Shown here: piece after piece, positions 15,710 to 23,795 of the stretch
Numbering within the stretch: position 1 is the stretch's first letter
How the letters are laid out: each line of letters starts with the position of its first letter
The notes under the pieces: generated by a model
What the model saw: only the letters and a program-made list of their open reading frames with translations
Database searches by the model: none
What the model was told of the DNA's origin: nothing
Made by a program: the position numbers and the translations under genes
Source of the DNA: JAGLCW01 sp964422555
Lineage (GTDB): Bacteria; Caldisericota; Caldisericia; UBA6126
NCBI GenBank assembly: GCA_964422555.1
Contig: CAYRBR010000007.1
Coordinates: 1 to 34,978 of the forward strand
Direction: 5' to 3'
Length of the DNA: 34,978 bases

Positions 15710-16273
15710 TTACAATTTGTTTTCTTGATAAGAAGATACTAATTCTCGAGTTTTCTTCAATGACTCAATTCCAAGTTCTAATTCTTCTATACAGGATTCA
15801 ACCGAATCCATATCCTGATTATCCAGGGCTTCTGGTAGGGCGTCAATCATAGTGTTAAAATGAACCACTGCCGTCATATATTCTTCATGAACACTTTGCA
15901 AATTATCGGGAGCTTCAAGATAAGATGCTTCTTGTACCATGAGTTTAAGCTCAACCAAATTTTGGAGAAGGTTGTTTTGCCATTCTTCAGAATTATCTTT
16001 TTCTTGCAAAGTTTTGTAAAAATCCGAAAAAAGTGTTACCCATTTGTTACTCTGATTTTCTAATTCGTTTAAATACAAAACTTCAGGATTGTGCAACAGA
16101 TTATCTAAGGAAGTCTGATTCTGAGATATTTTTGTTTTTTCTTCATTTTGTTTAGCTTGAAACCGATAAATTTGGAAACCGAGAAAGATAACATTCCCAA
16201 CTACAATTAATATAATTACCCAAATCCACCACTCTTTATACCACGGTTGCTTGTTTTGTTTACTTTTTTTCAT
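15710..16273 (-). CDS. Membrane-anchored helical protein of unknown function
   Basis: A 187-residue protein with a lysine-rich cytosolic start, one membrane segment (about residues 15-33, WWIWVIILIVVGNVIFLGF) and a largely helical, acidic exterior part likely to form coiled coils or a helical bundle. No catalytic motif is visible. An AGGTAGG-like site precedes the ATG. It is the first gene of a two-gene minus-strand unit with the stalk-rhodanese protein, so the two may act together at the outer face of the membrane. Confidence 0.7.
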   Translation of the reverse strand: MKKSKQNKQPWYKEWWIWVIILIVVGNVIFLGFQIYRFQAKQNEEKTKISQNQTSLDNLLHNPEVLYLNELENQSNKWVTLFSDFYKTLQEKDNSEEWQNNLLQNLVELKLMVQEASYLEAPDNLQSVHEEYMTAVVHFNTMIDALPEALDNQDMDSVESCIEELELGIESLKKTRELVSSYQENKL

Positions 16274-16291
16274 AGTAACCTACCTAGATTA

Positions 16292-16304
16292 GATTGTCAC
16301 AATC
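16292..16304. repeat. Short inverted repeat in a divergent intergenic region
   Basis: GATTGT-C-ACAATC is a 6-base inverted repeat with a one-base centre. It lies 19 bases before the minus-strand start at 16273, between the divergent anchored-protein and PpiC operons. It may be an operator, though a 13-base palindrome in AT-rich DNA can also occur by chance. Confidence 0.35.
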
Positions 16305-16367
16305 GTTTTCTTTACTTTCGTCTAGTTAAGAATATACTTATTTTTTTGTAGAAAGTCTGTAATTTTT

Positions 16368-16396
16368 TTGAAATAACGAAGTATAGTTAGTAGAAT
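16368..16396 (+). promoter_or_regulatory. Sigma-70-type promoter of the PpiC operon
   Basis: TTGAAA (16368-16373) and TAGAAT (16391-16396) are separated by exactly 17 bases. Each matches the consensus in five of six positions. Transcription would start near 16403, giving a leader of about 29 bases with a GGAGG site before the ATG at 16432. Confidence 0.7.
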
Positions 16397-16431
16397 TACT
16401 GTGCTTTTAAATATAGTTTGGAGGATTGTTT

Positions 16432-18084
16432 ATGGGCAGAGAACAAAAAATTAAAAAGCTTCGCAGAGAAGGAATACTAAAACCGGTTAAGGTTGATAAA
16501 AAGAGGAAATCAGCAATACGTAAATTGTATGTTTGGATTCCAAGTGTACTAATTATTATTGTTTTAGTATTCGGCATTTGGGCTTATTCCGCAAAGGATA
16601 TTTCCGCAACTGTCAATAGTACTTCTATTACTAATGCAGAAGTCGAACAAATGTTGGAACCTGTCAAAGCGAATATGCAACAGCAGGGTATTAATCCTGA
16701 TGATCCGGAGCAATCAGCCAATGTTGAGAAATATCGAAGTAGTATTATTGAAATGCTTGTCAACAAGGCTTTGTTTGAGCAGTATGCGAAAAGCAATTCT
16801 ATCGAAGTAAACGAAGAAGATCTAAACAAAAAAGTAGATGAAGAAATTGCTAATATTAAGGCTCAATATGGAAGTCAGGAAGAATTCGAGAATCAATTGA
16901 AGCAATCACCTCTCCGAAACGAAGAGAATCTTCGTAAAGAGATTGTAAAATCAATTGAACCAACTCTTCTTGAAGATGCAGTCTTGAATGAAAAATATGA
17001 AGCAATTAATATTACCGATGAGGATGCCAGAGTCTTTTTCAATGCTCCTGCTAGTGTGGAAGCACAGAGAATCTTCATTGCTACCGACGATGAAATGGAC
17101 GAAGCTACATTAAAAGAAAAAGAAACTCAAATTCAAGATATTCGAACCAAAATTGCTAACAATGAGCTATCTTTTGATAAAGCAGTTACAGAGTTTTCGG
17201 AAGATAATGCCAGCAAGGTAAACAACGGAAAGATTTACCTTCAAGAGGGTAGTTATGAAGAAGAACCCGAACTCTGGGAAGCTGTGCAAACATCTGCGGA
17301 CGGAGATTTAACCGGTGTCATTAAAACCGATAAAGGGTATAGCATTATCTTAGTGAATAAGATCTCTCGCAACAAAGAACGTTACAACCGACCTGAAAAT
17401 GCTGATGTGTTAAGAATTGTTTTACAAGCCCCCGAGGGAGCTTCTGAAACAGAAATTAATGAGTTACTTCAAAAAGCAACTGGTTATGCTAACACAATTC
17501 GTTCTGGTGGGGAAACATTTGAAAATATTGCCACTACCTACTCTGTTGCACCCGAACAGGGAACCAAAACTTCAACCGTCTATAAAGGTTCCAATCCAGA
17601 ACAAGACGAAATTATTTTCAATACCCTCGAAATAGGACAGGTATCTGATCCTATTAAGTCAGGTGAGAACACCGTTGAAATTGTCAAATTAGTTAATAAA
17701 TATCCAGCCTTTACTGCTACTTTTGAAAACAGTAAAGAGCAAGTGATATCACAAATGGATCAGCTTGAAAAGAGTAAAATTCGAGAAGACTTCATTGAAT
17801 CGCAAAGACAAGATGCAAGAATTTCTCATTCCAATCCTTGGCAAAGAATGAATGCATGGTGGAATCAAACTTTCGGTGGATTTTTTGAATCCATTAGAAA
17901 TTGGGTACGACTATATACTGTAGATCCAATTCCAGATGCAAAAACTCCTACAGGAGATTCTTCAAGTCCAGTTACAATTCCAATCCAAGGTGAAGATGGT
18001 CAAACTCAAAATATTACTATTGACCCCAGCACAATGGAATCTATTGATGTTCCCGTTGGTGCAGGACAAACTGAACAACCCTAA
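16432..18084 (+). CDS. Membrane-anchored PpiC/SurA-like peptidyl-prolyl isomerase
   Basis: A 550-residue extracytoplasmic foldase. A basic cytosolic start is followed by one membrane anchor (about residues 34-52) and a SurA-N-like helical chaperone region at about 60-195. Two parvulin-like units follow, one at about 200-315 (VEAQRIFIATDDEMD... DKGYSIILVNKIS) and a second, more diverged one at about 325-435. The last 100 residues hold a tryptophan-rich stretch and a low-complexity tail (SSPVTIPIQGEDGQTQNITI). GGAGG lies seven bases before the ATG, so I prefer 16432 over the TTG at 16426. Catalytic competence of each parvulin unit cannot be judged by eye. Confidence 0.82.
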   Translation: MGREQKIKKLRREGILKPVKVDKKRKSAIRKLYVWIPSVLIIIVLVFGIWAYSAKDISATVNSTSITNAEVEQMLEPVKANMQQQGINPDDPEQSANVEKYRSSIIEMLVNKALFEQYAKSNSIEVNEEDLNKKVDEEIANIKAQYGSQEEFENQLKQSPLRNEENLRKEIVKSIEPTLLEDAVLNEKYEAINITDEDARVFFNAPASVEAQRIFIATDDEMDEATLKEKETQIQDIRTKIANNELSFDKAVTEFSEDNASKVNNGKIYLQEGSYEEEPELWEAVQTSADGDLTGVIKTDKGYSIILVNKISRNKERYNRPENADVLRIVLQAPEGASETEINELLQKATGYANTIRSGGETFENIATTYSVAPEQGTKTSTVYKGSNPEQDEIIFNTLEIGQVSDPIKSGENTVEIVKLVNKYPAFTATFENSKEQVISQMDQLEKSKIREDFIESQRQDARISHSNPWQRMNAWWNQTFGGFFESIRNWVRLYTVDPIPDAKTPTGDSSSPVTIPIQGEDGQTQNITIDPSTMESIDVPVGAGQTEQP

Positions 18085-18095
18085 GGATACACTAT

Positions 18096-19172
18096 ATGAA
18101 TAAAGAGAAACTACTTCGCAATGCTTCCAAATCGGATCACAGTAAAAAAGGTAAGAGTCGGTTTAACTGGGCATTACTTTGGATTATTGTACCGATACTA
18201 CTCATTAGTATAGTTTTTACCTGGTTTTATCAAAGCAAAGATATTGTTATGAGTGTAGGTCCATTACCTATTACTAGAACAGAACTTGAAATTGAAATGC
18301 AGCGATTAACTCCTCCTGACTATGAACAAAAGCTGAACAATATGGACGAAGAAGATAGAAAGATGACCGAAGATCGTGTTCGAGCAAAAGCTTTGGAAAA
18401 CCTAATTAAGCTAAAATGCATTTATTTGTGGGCACAAAATAACGATATTGAAGTAACCAATGAAGAAGTCAATGCAAAAATTGATGAGTATGCTCGAACT
18501 TTTTCTCAAGACGGGGATGAAAGTGTAGACATTCGAGCTACTTTGTCCGATTATGGCATTCCCTGGAGATCTTTCTGGAATGATATGAAGTATCAAACCA
18601 TCTATGATAAAGTAATTACTCCTGTACAGAATAATGTGCAGGTAACAGAAGAAGAACTACGTTCTCATTATAACGAATTTGCTCCCTACTACGATCAACC
18701 AGCTCAGGCACATATCTTTTTTATTGTGGTTGAACAAGAAGAGGAAGCTAAGAATATTATGGATCAATTACTTGCTGGCGAGAATTTTGAAAAGCTGGCA
18801 CAGGAAAAATCTATTAGTCCCACGGTTATGACCGACAAAGGTGACAATGGTTGGGTTACTAAAGATGAATTGCTGCAAGAAATTGGTGAGAACGTATTCC
18901 ACCCCGATTTAGTTATGGGAGAATACTATCTGATGAAAGCACGGGATGGGTATTACATTTTCCGCGTTGATGATCGAACTGAAGAAATAAAGAACACCTA
19001 TGATGATGTGTATGAAAAGATTAAAGCTGATGTTTTAATCCAAAAACAGGATCAAGCTGTGAATGGCTTTATGACACGTCTATCTGATCAATATGAATCC
19101 CAAATGGTTGTGGGCAATCATTGGTCACATTTTCTAGAATGGTGGGACAAAGTGAGAGGTGTAACAGAATGA
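18096..19172 (+). CDS. Second membrane-anchored PpiC-type peptidyl-prolyl isomerase
   Basis: A 358-residue relative of the preceding protein. It has a lysine-rich cytosolic start, one membrane segment at about residues 28-46, and a SurA-N-like helical part (PITRTELEIEMQRL onwards, then the DNDIEVTNEEVNAKIDEYA-type helix). One PpiC rotamase domain lies at about 200-305, marked by QAHIFFIVVEQEEEAKNIM, EKSISPTVMTDKGDNGWV and GYYIFRVDDRT. It starts 11 bases after the first PPIase and overlaps the next gene by four bases. Tandem anchored foldases suggest a shared secreted client or a stepwise folding role. Confidence 0.83.
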   Translation: MNKEKLLRNASKSDHSKKGKSRFNWALLWIIVPILLISIVFTWFYQSKDIVMSVGPLPITRTELEIEMQRLTPPDYEQKLNNMDEEDRKMTEDRVRAKALENLIKLKCIYLWAQNNDIEVTNEEVNAKIDEYARTFSQDGDESVDIRATLSDYGIPWRSFWNDMKYQTIYDKVITPVQNNVQVTEEELRSHYNEFAPYYDQPAQAHIFFIVVEQEEEAKNIMDQLLAGENFEKLAQEKSISPTVMTDKGDNGWVTKDELLQEIGENVFHPDLVMGEYYLMKARDGYYIFRVDDRTEEIKNTYDDVYEKIKADVLIQKQDQAVNGFMTRLSDQYESQMVVGNHWSHFLEWWDKVRGVTE

Positions 19173-19732
19173 TCGAAGAAGAAAAAGACACTCAGAAAAC
19201 TATTGAGTCTTCTCCAGTAGATTCACAAGAAGAGACGGGAACCGAAACTGTAGAAAAAAAATCTAAACCCAGCAAAGGTTTGATTTGGCTCCGTAATATT
19301 GTAGTAGGTATTGTAATTCTTTTCTTAGTCGCCTTTTTCTTATATGTTTTGATTCCTTCTCCAACAAAAACAGTTCGAAATTTCTTTTACGCACTAATGA
19401 ACGAGAATTATCCCAAAGCATACTCTTACGTCGCTAAAGATTACAAGAAATCACGTGGAAGCCTTGAGAAGTTTACATTTGATTACGACAATGCTGTTCG
19501 CTCTGGTACACGAACGAGAGCCATACGAATTACAGAAGAGAAGAAAACAGCAAACCCAAACCAGAGAGTTGTTATTGTAGAAATTGATGTACTTTATCAG
19601 GGGAACGTTGTAACAAGTGTCGGAGCTTATCTTTGTGAAAAAATACCAAGCGAAGGTTGGAAAATTGTTGGGAATGTAACCACTGAGTATAACAAAGGAC
19701 AAGCCCAGAAACTTGTTCCTCAAGAACAGTAG
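19169..19732 (+). CDS. Membrane-anchored NTF2-like protein, copy 1
   Basis: A 187-residue protein with an acidic cytosolic start, a membrane segment at about residues 45-66 and an exterior domain. That domain begins PSPTKTVRNFFYALMNENYPKAY and resembles the NTF2-like/DUF4878 fold. The start is taken at the ATG that overlaps the previous stop (ATGA); a longer frame back to 19121 would only overlay the PPIase gene. It is a clear paralogue of the next gene (shared P-S-P-x-K-T-V, N-E-x-Y, A-Y, K-x-x-x-x-x-E-x-F and a closing G-W-K-I/E-W-K-I). Function unknown. Confidence 0.75.
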   Translation: MIEEEKDTQKTIESSPVDSQEETGTETVEKKSKPSKGLIWLRNIVVGIVILFLVAFFLYVLIPSPTKTVRNFFYALMNENYPKAYSYVAKDYKKSRGSLEKFTFDYDNAVRSGTRTRAIRITEEKKTANPNQRVVIVEIDVLYQGNVVTSVGAYLCEKIPSEGWKIVGNVTTEYNKGQAQKLVPQEQ

Positions 19733-19742
19733 GGAGAAACCA

Positions 19743-20177
19743 ATGCAGAATACACTATCAAGTGAAACCAAAAAGAAATCGAGTATTTGGATTATAGTTG
19801 CTGTTGTTGCAGTACTTTTACTAGCCTGGTGGGCATATAGTATTTATGCTCCCTCACCAGCAAAAACAGTAAAGAAATACTTCAACTATATAGCCAATGA
19901 ACAATATCAGGAAGCCTATGATCTTTTAGATGGGAATTATTTAAAAATGAAACAGAATTTTGAAACATTCCAGGCTCAGTTTGAAAATTCCCGACAACAT
20001 GGAACTGTTTATCAGGGTGTAAAAATTGATAAAATTACTCCCACCGAAAGAAGAAGTCAGAAGGTAGTAGCCTTTACCCTAATCACAAGAGAAAAGGGTA
20101 GAGATACAAAGCCACAGGGACAGTACATCGTTACAAAAATTAACGGTGAATGGAAAATTACTGATTCTTTGAATTAG
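19743..20177 (+). CDS. Membrane-anchored NTF2-like protein, copy 2
   Basis: A 144-residue shorter copy of the preceding protein. It has a short polar start, a membrane segment at about residues 14-32 (IWIIVAVVAVLLLAWWAYS), then APSPAKTVKKYFNYIANEQY and the same NTF2-like layout, ending GEWKITDSLN. The ATG at 19743 has AGGGAGAA before it and is preferred over an upstream in-frame start that overlaps copy 1. It closes the four-gene folding cluster before a strong terminator. Tandem duplication followed by divergence is the simplest explanation. Confidence 0.75.
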   Translation: MQNTLSSETKKKSSIWIIVAVVAVLLLAWWAYSIYAPSPAKTVKKYFNYIANEQYQEAYDLLDGNYLKMKQNFETFQAQFENSRQHGTVYQGVKIDKITPTERRSQKVVAFTLITREKGRDTKPQGQYIVTKINGEWKITDSLN

Positions 20178-20191
20178 ACTATTTTATTCTA

Positions 20192-20235
20192 AAAAAAAAT
20201 GAAAGCGGAAGATTTATAAATCTTCCGCTTTTTTA
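20192..20235 (+). terminator. Rho-independent terminator after the PpiC cluster
   Basis: GCGGAAGATTTA and its exact complement TAAATCTTCCGC (20205-20228) form a long perfect hairpin. A run of nine A lies to the left and a T run to the right, so it could act in both directions. Confidence 0.92.
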
Positions 20236-20271
20236 CTATACTAGGAGAAAACAAAAACGCTTGAGGTTGGT

Positions 20272-21258
20272 ATGAAAAAGAAAATTGTTTTTATTGTTCT
20301 TCTTGTAATAGCGATTATTGCAGTAGTGGTGGTTTGGTATCTATTTTCTACGGGGGTTAGTGTGAAGGGAACAGTAATGAATGCTGTCACACAAAAACCG
20401 GTTTCAGGTGCTACCATTTTCCTTGACAACAGAACCTATAAAACAAACGACAACGGAGTTTTTGAGCTTTTTACTTCAAGAATCCCTCAGCATACAATTA
20501 CAATAGAGAAAAAGGGATTTAAACCTCTCGAAAAACAACTATCTTTTTCTAAATTCATGGAAACCAAGTCGTATGATATTGTTCTTGAACCCTTATCTTT
20601 TTATAACATTTTTTCCAATGCTCAAGAAGAAATGAAAACTTACAATTCTTATGTTTTTAAATCAATATGGAAACAAAATGTAGATACTTCCGATTTTACA
20701 ATTACTTACATGAAGTATTTAATTAATCAAGACGGTACTGTTTATTTTAAAATCCTAACTGATGATAATAAGGGGATTGCAGTATCACAGAAAGAAATCA
20801 TTACAACGACTGACAAGATATTTTGTAAAACATTGAAAGACAATCAATGGATTTCTTCAGATGCATCCCAGATAAGAGCTTCTGAGTTACAAAAACCGGA
20901 AGATATTCTTCTTTTATTCCAGGCATCTGATACTCCTGCTGAATTTATTGAAGAAGAAATAGTAGATTGGTATCGATATAAGGATGGTTCCATAGGGGAA
21001 CAACCAAAAGATGGTGAAGAAGTTGTAATCATTCCATTGCGAAAATTTATTGCCACATGGCCCCAAGGGGAAATTGAGCAAACAATAACGCTCTTTCTTA
21101 CGCAGGATGCCTATCAGTTGGTAGCTGGGAAATATCACATGATTGCTCCCGAATCATTTGATTCCGAGAATGTAGGTAAGATGAACGAACAGGAACTAAG
21201 TTTTACAATTACTCACATTAATGAGCCTGTATTGATAGAGCTTCCTGAGGTATCATAA
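20272..21258 (+). CDS. Membrane-anchored protein with carboxypeptidase-regulatory-like domain
   Basis: A 328-residue protein with an N-terminal membrane anchor (about residues 4-24) and a single carboxypeptidase-regulatory-like beta-sandwich (about 28-103). The sandwich shows VKGTVMNAVTQKPVSGATIF, then NDNGVFEL, ITIEKKGFKPLEKQ and YDIVLEP. The remaining 220 residues resemble an exterior lipoprotein-like domain (MKTYNSYVFKSIWKQN onwards) that I cannot name. A TATACT box at 20237-20242 just after the upstream terminator may be its own -10. The 3' end overlaps the convergent YdcF-like gene by 46 bases. Confidence 0.72.
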   Translation: MKKKIVFIVLLVIAIIAVVVVWYLFSTGVSVKGTVMNAVTQKPVSGATIFLDNRTYKTNDNGVFELFTSRIPQHTITIEKKGFKPLEKQLSFSKFMETKSYDIVLEPLSFYNIFSNAQEEMKTYNSYVFKSIWKQNVDTSDFTITYMKYLINQDGTVYFKILTDDNKGIAVSQKEIITTTDKIFCKTLKDNQWISSDASQIRASELQKPEDILLLFQASDTPAEFIEEEIVDWYRYKDGSIGEQPKDGEEVVIIPLRKFIATWPQGEIEQTITLFLTQDAYQLVAGKYHMIAPESFDSENVGKMNEQELSFTITHINEPVLIELPEVS

Positions 21259-21932
21259 GATTCATCTGTAAATTTGGGTATTTGAAACTGTTCAAACAAC
21301 CAAAAATTTACTAACTTTAGAGATTCAATTAAGGCATCAGCGATATCTTCACGGTTTTGAAACCATTTTTCAGGATGGCTATTGTCGTACGGGGAAGGAA
21401 TTGTGTGAATGCCACAAGGAATAGAGTTAACCTGAAAAACTCTTTCAAAAATACGATCTGCTCTTCCTGAATGAAATTTGGATGTGACGACAAGAATATC
21501 CTTTGGTATCTCTTCCATTTTTTCAGAGTTTATTTGAACAATATATTGCCCCACAAGAATCGCTTCATCTTGGGTACTTAATGTAGATCCAGGAAGGATA
21601 ATGATGTCTTCTTCAGGTACACCCAACTGAAGAAGAGAAGATTTTGCCAGATCTGATTCGGTAGGTAGTTGTACTCCCTTTTGAAGTAATGGTTTGTATA
21701 GTTCTATGTTTTCATGAACAAAAATGATTTTCTGGATATATTTTTGATGGTAAAGATCTGCAATCTCAAGTGTTCTATCGGGAATGCTACCCAGCAATAA
21801 AATTCCATATTTTGTTGGAACCGGGGTATCCTTAGAAAGATATAATGCTGATGGAAACAAGAAAACTGCAATGCAAACAACACATAAACCAAATAAACAA
21901 AAAGCTCCGAAAAATGCCAGAAATTTATTCAT
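21213..21932 (-). CDS. YdcF/SanA-like DUF218 membrane protein
   Basis: A 239-residue protein with an N-terminal membrane segment (about residues 1-26, AFFGAFCLFGLCVVCIAVF) and a DUF218 domain. The domain shows YGILLLGSIPDRTLEIADLY, then LLQLGVPEEDIIILPGSTLS, TQDEAILVGQYI and DILVVTSKFHSGRADRIFE. Members act in envelope processes and some may be hydrolases or transferases; no firm activity is known. The start at 21932 is chosen because the longer frame to 22046 only overlays the preceding gene. It overlaps that gene by eight bases and is the last gene of the aconitase X operon. Confidence 0.8.
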   Translation of the reverse strand: MNKFLAFFGAFCLFGLCVVCIAVFLFPSALYLSKDTPVPTKYGILLLGSIPDRTLEIADLYHQKYIQKIIFVHENIELYKPLLQKGVQLPTESDLAKSSLLQLGVPEEDIIILPGSTLSTQDEAILVGQYIVQINSEKMEEIPKDILVVTSKFHSGRADRIFERVFQVNSIPCGIHTIPSPYDNSHPEKWFQNREDIADALIESLKLVNFWLFEQFQIPKFTDESYDTSGSSINTGSLM

Positions 21933-22398
21933 ACAGGTAACATGAGTGGTCGTGGATTTGAAGAAGTGTACCTGTTTTGATTTCACTAAAGAATCGAGGA
22001 TCCATTTCGGCAATAAAGGGAACATTGCCCAAAATAGCTCCCTCAACGATGTTATAGTCTGCAGGATTTAACGTAATGATTGCAGCAGGACCTTTTCCCT
22101 GGTTTGCCATTGATGAGAGAATGACACACCCACTTGAAGAACCTTTGGAAGATGTAAAGGCAATAATTTTATTCTGAATAGTAGTTCCATAATTGGGGTG
22201 GTTTGGGTTAATAAGGTTGCCTGTTTTGATATCAATATCTCCCAGAAAAGATAAGCTATGATTGCAAATAACAGTAGGGGCAATAATTGAATCCGAGGAA
22301 ATAGTCGAATCATCATGAATGGGGACCAAAATTGCAGGTCGACCTTTCACAATTCTCTTTCCATTGTAAACAGGATTTGGGCTATTGTTATACTTCAT
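21925..22398 (-). CDS. Aconitase X, small (swivel) subunit, DUF126
   Basis: A 157-residue protein matching the DUF126/AcnX swivel domain. It shows GRPAILVPIHDDSTIS, then FLGDIDIKTGNLINPNHPNYG, the conserved serine loop AFTSSKGSSSGC (about 80-91), KGPAAIITLNPADYNIVEGAILGN and a final VPFIAEM stretch. In AcnX enzymes this part closes over a [4Fe-4S] catalytic subunit. Known members dehydrate 3-hydroxyproline (bacteria, fungi) or 5-phosphomevalonate (archaea). The ATG overlaps the stop of the large-subunit gene, which is strong support for a two-subunit enzyme. The substrate cannot be fixed here. Confidence 0.88.
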   Translation of the reverse strand: MKYNNSPNPVYNGKRIVKGRPAILVPIHDDSTISSDSIIAPTVICNHSLSFLGDIDIKTGNLINPNHPNYGTTIQNKIIAFTSSKGSSSGCVILSSMANQGKGPAAIITLNPADYNIVEGAILGNVPFIAEMDPRFFSEIKTGTLLQIHDHSCYLYE

Positions 22399-23792
22399 AC
22401 TAATCTTCCTTTGAAGGCACTTTCAATACAATCATCCATTGATTGCATTGCAGTTTTAACACCCAAAAGATCTCGAGAATACCGAAGCATTTTTACGCTG
22501 TTTGATACCATTGTTTTGTAGCAGGGATAGGGTAGATGGTATTGTGAACATATGCTGGACCGCATATGAGATTCTACTGGACAAGTGTCTGCAATAACTT
22601 TTATTCCAGCCTTTCCCAGTGTTTTAATGTAGCCGCATTTTTGTGCATGATATTTTGTTGTTCGATTTGTACAAATCCAGAGAGTACACGAAACCGTAAG
22701 AGTACGATTTTNNNNNNNNNNCTCGTTTGCTAAACATTAACTCGGAGAAGTCTGAACTTGTTTTCAAGCATAACTTGCACTATATCACAGAAGAGGATTA
22801 TGAAGCAGCAAAACAGTATGTTGAGAATCCGGAAGAGTACGATTTTGGATTTTCGAAGTGATGTAGCGGATATCTTCTAATGTAGCATGAGGACAACCTA
22901 AAACCACGAAATCAATAGAATCACCCGATCGAATTTCCATAAATTCATCTCGAGCCTTTTTCATGTCGTTTTTCTGAATGGTATATACGGGTTCTTCATT
23001 TGTCATTTTGGTGGGGGGAGTATATTGATACGACTCGGGTGTTATATTCTGAAGATGGAATAATGTGACAGATCCTGATGTTGCCATTGCTGCTCCAAAT
23101 ATAATGGCTTGTGAAGTTGTGGGAACGGTAGGAAGGTTGAAAACATAAGGTACTTTGCCTTCTGCTGTTTTTCCAATAACAAATCCCAGAATAGACCACT
23201 GGTCTTCTGTATGTAAATCTTGCTCGGAAAGAGCAATGTGATAAAAGCAATTTGGTTTGCGATTTTCATCTAACAGATATCCCATTAATGGGTATTTTCC
23301 TGTTACCGCAGCGTAGCGTGTAAAGAGCCCTCCTCGGTTAGTTCTGGCTCCAATAATGCTGTTAAAATAAATGATTGCACTACTTTCAACAGATACGATT
23401 GGGGACTTATAAAGGGGGACATACCCAATTTGCTGGGGTGTACAAGTAAATGTAGGAAGAATCCCCATTTTTTCAAAGGCAGTTTGTGTTTTCAATTGGG
23501 TTTGAACAAGTGAATCCGGACACCCAGTTATGGATGGGTCTGTTAAGTCACAGCAAAGAGTTGAACTGGAAGTGGGAACAACTACTTGTATCCCAGAAGA
23601 TGAGTATGTAGATACATCTTCACAGAAACCATCATATATTGCCATTTCGGCAGGATAATGGCAATACGATATGTCAATAAGCCTTTCTGCGTTAAAAGCA
23701 TCCCCAAATTGTACGATATAGTCAAGTGCCTTCGCTTTTACTTCACCCTTATCACCTGCAAGCATTCTTTTTTCATTTTCAGTTAGATACAT
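22395..23792 (-). CDS. Aconitase X, large (catalytic) subunit, DUF521; broken by gap and foreign insert
   Basis: The N-terminal 320 residues read from 23792 to 22833: LTENEKRML at the start, CTPQQIGYVPL (C117), then VESSAIIYFNSIIGARTNRG at about 135-154. Frame and homology then stop. About 100 more residues of the same family continue in the same phase from 22697 to a stop at 22395-22397 (CTLWICTNRTTKYHAQ, ADTCPVESHM, MVSNSVKMLRYSRDLLG, MDDCIESAFKG). The two parts share the 14 bases at 22698-22711 and 22833-22846. Removing one repeat and everything between gives one open frame of about 420 codons, the expected length. As given, the frame instead ends at 22785. The gene lies between the CocE-like hydrolase and the small subunit. 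Confidence 0.85.
22698..22846. other. Assembly gap plus unrelated segment flanked by 14-base direct repeats
   Basis: AAGAGTACGATTTT occurs at 22698-22711, directly before the ten N, and again at 22833-22846. Between the N run and the second copy lie 111 bases (22722-22832) that do not belong to aconitase X. On the plus strand they form an open frame from 22724 coding about 36 residues (RLLNINSEKSELVFKH, then YITEEDYEAAKQYVENPEE), which look like the C-terminal part of another protein. The layout fits either a false join between contig ends sharing 14 bases, or an inserted element with 14-base flanking repeats of which only one end was assembled. Confidence 0.85.
22712..22721. other. Run of ten N (scaffold gap)
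   Basis: Ten undetermined bases mark a scaffold join. Ten is a common placeholder length, so the true distance may be quite different, including zero or many kilobases. Confidence 0.98.
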
Positions 23793-23795
23793 TGG

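Noticed and set aside
22785..22832. C-terminal 16 residues of the open frame that ends at 22785 as a real protein end
   Set aside because: Residues after the N-R-T-L at the 14-base repeat do not resemble aconitase X, and the true C-terminal part is found beyond the gap in the same phase.
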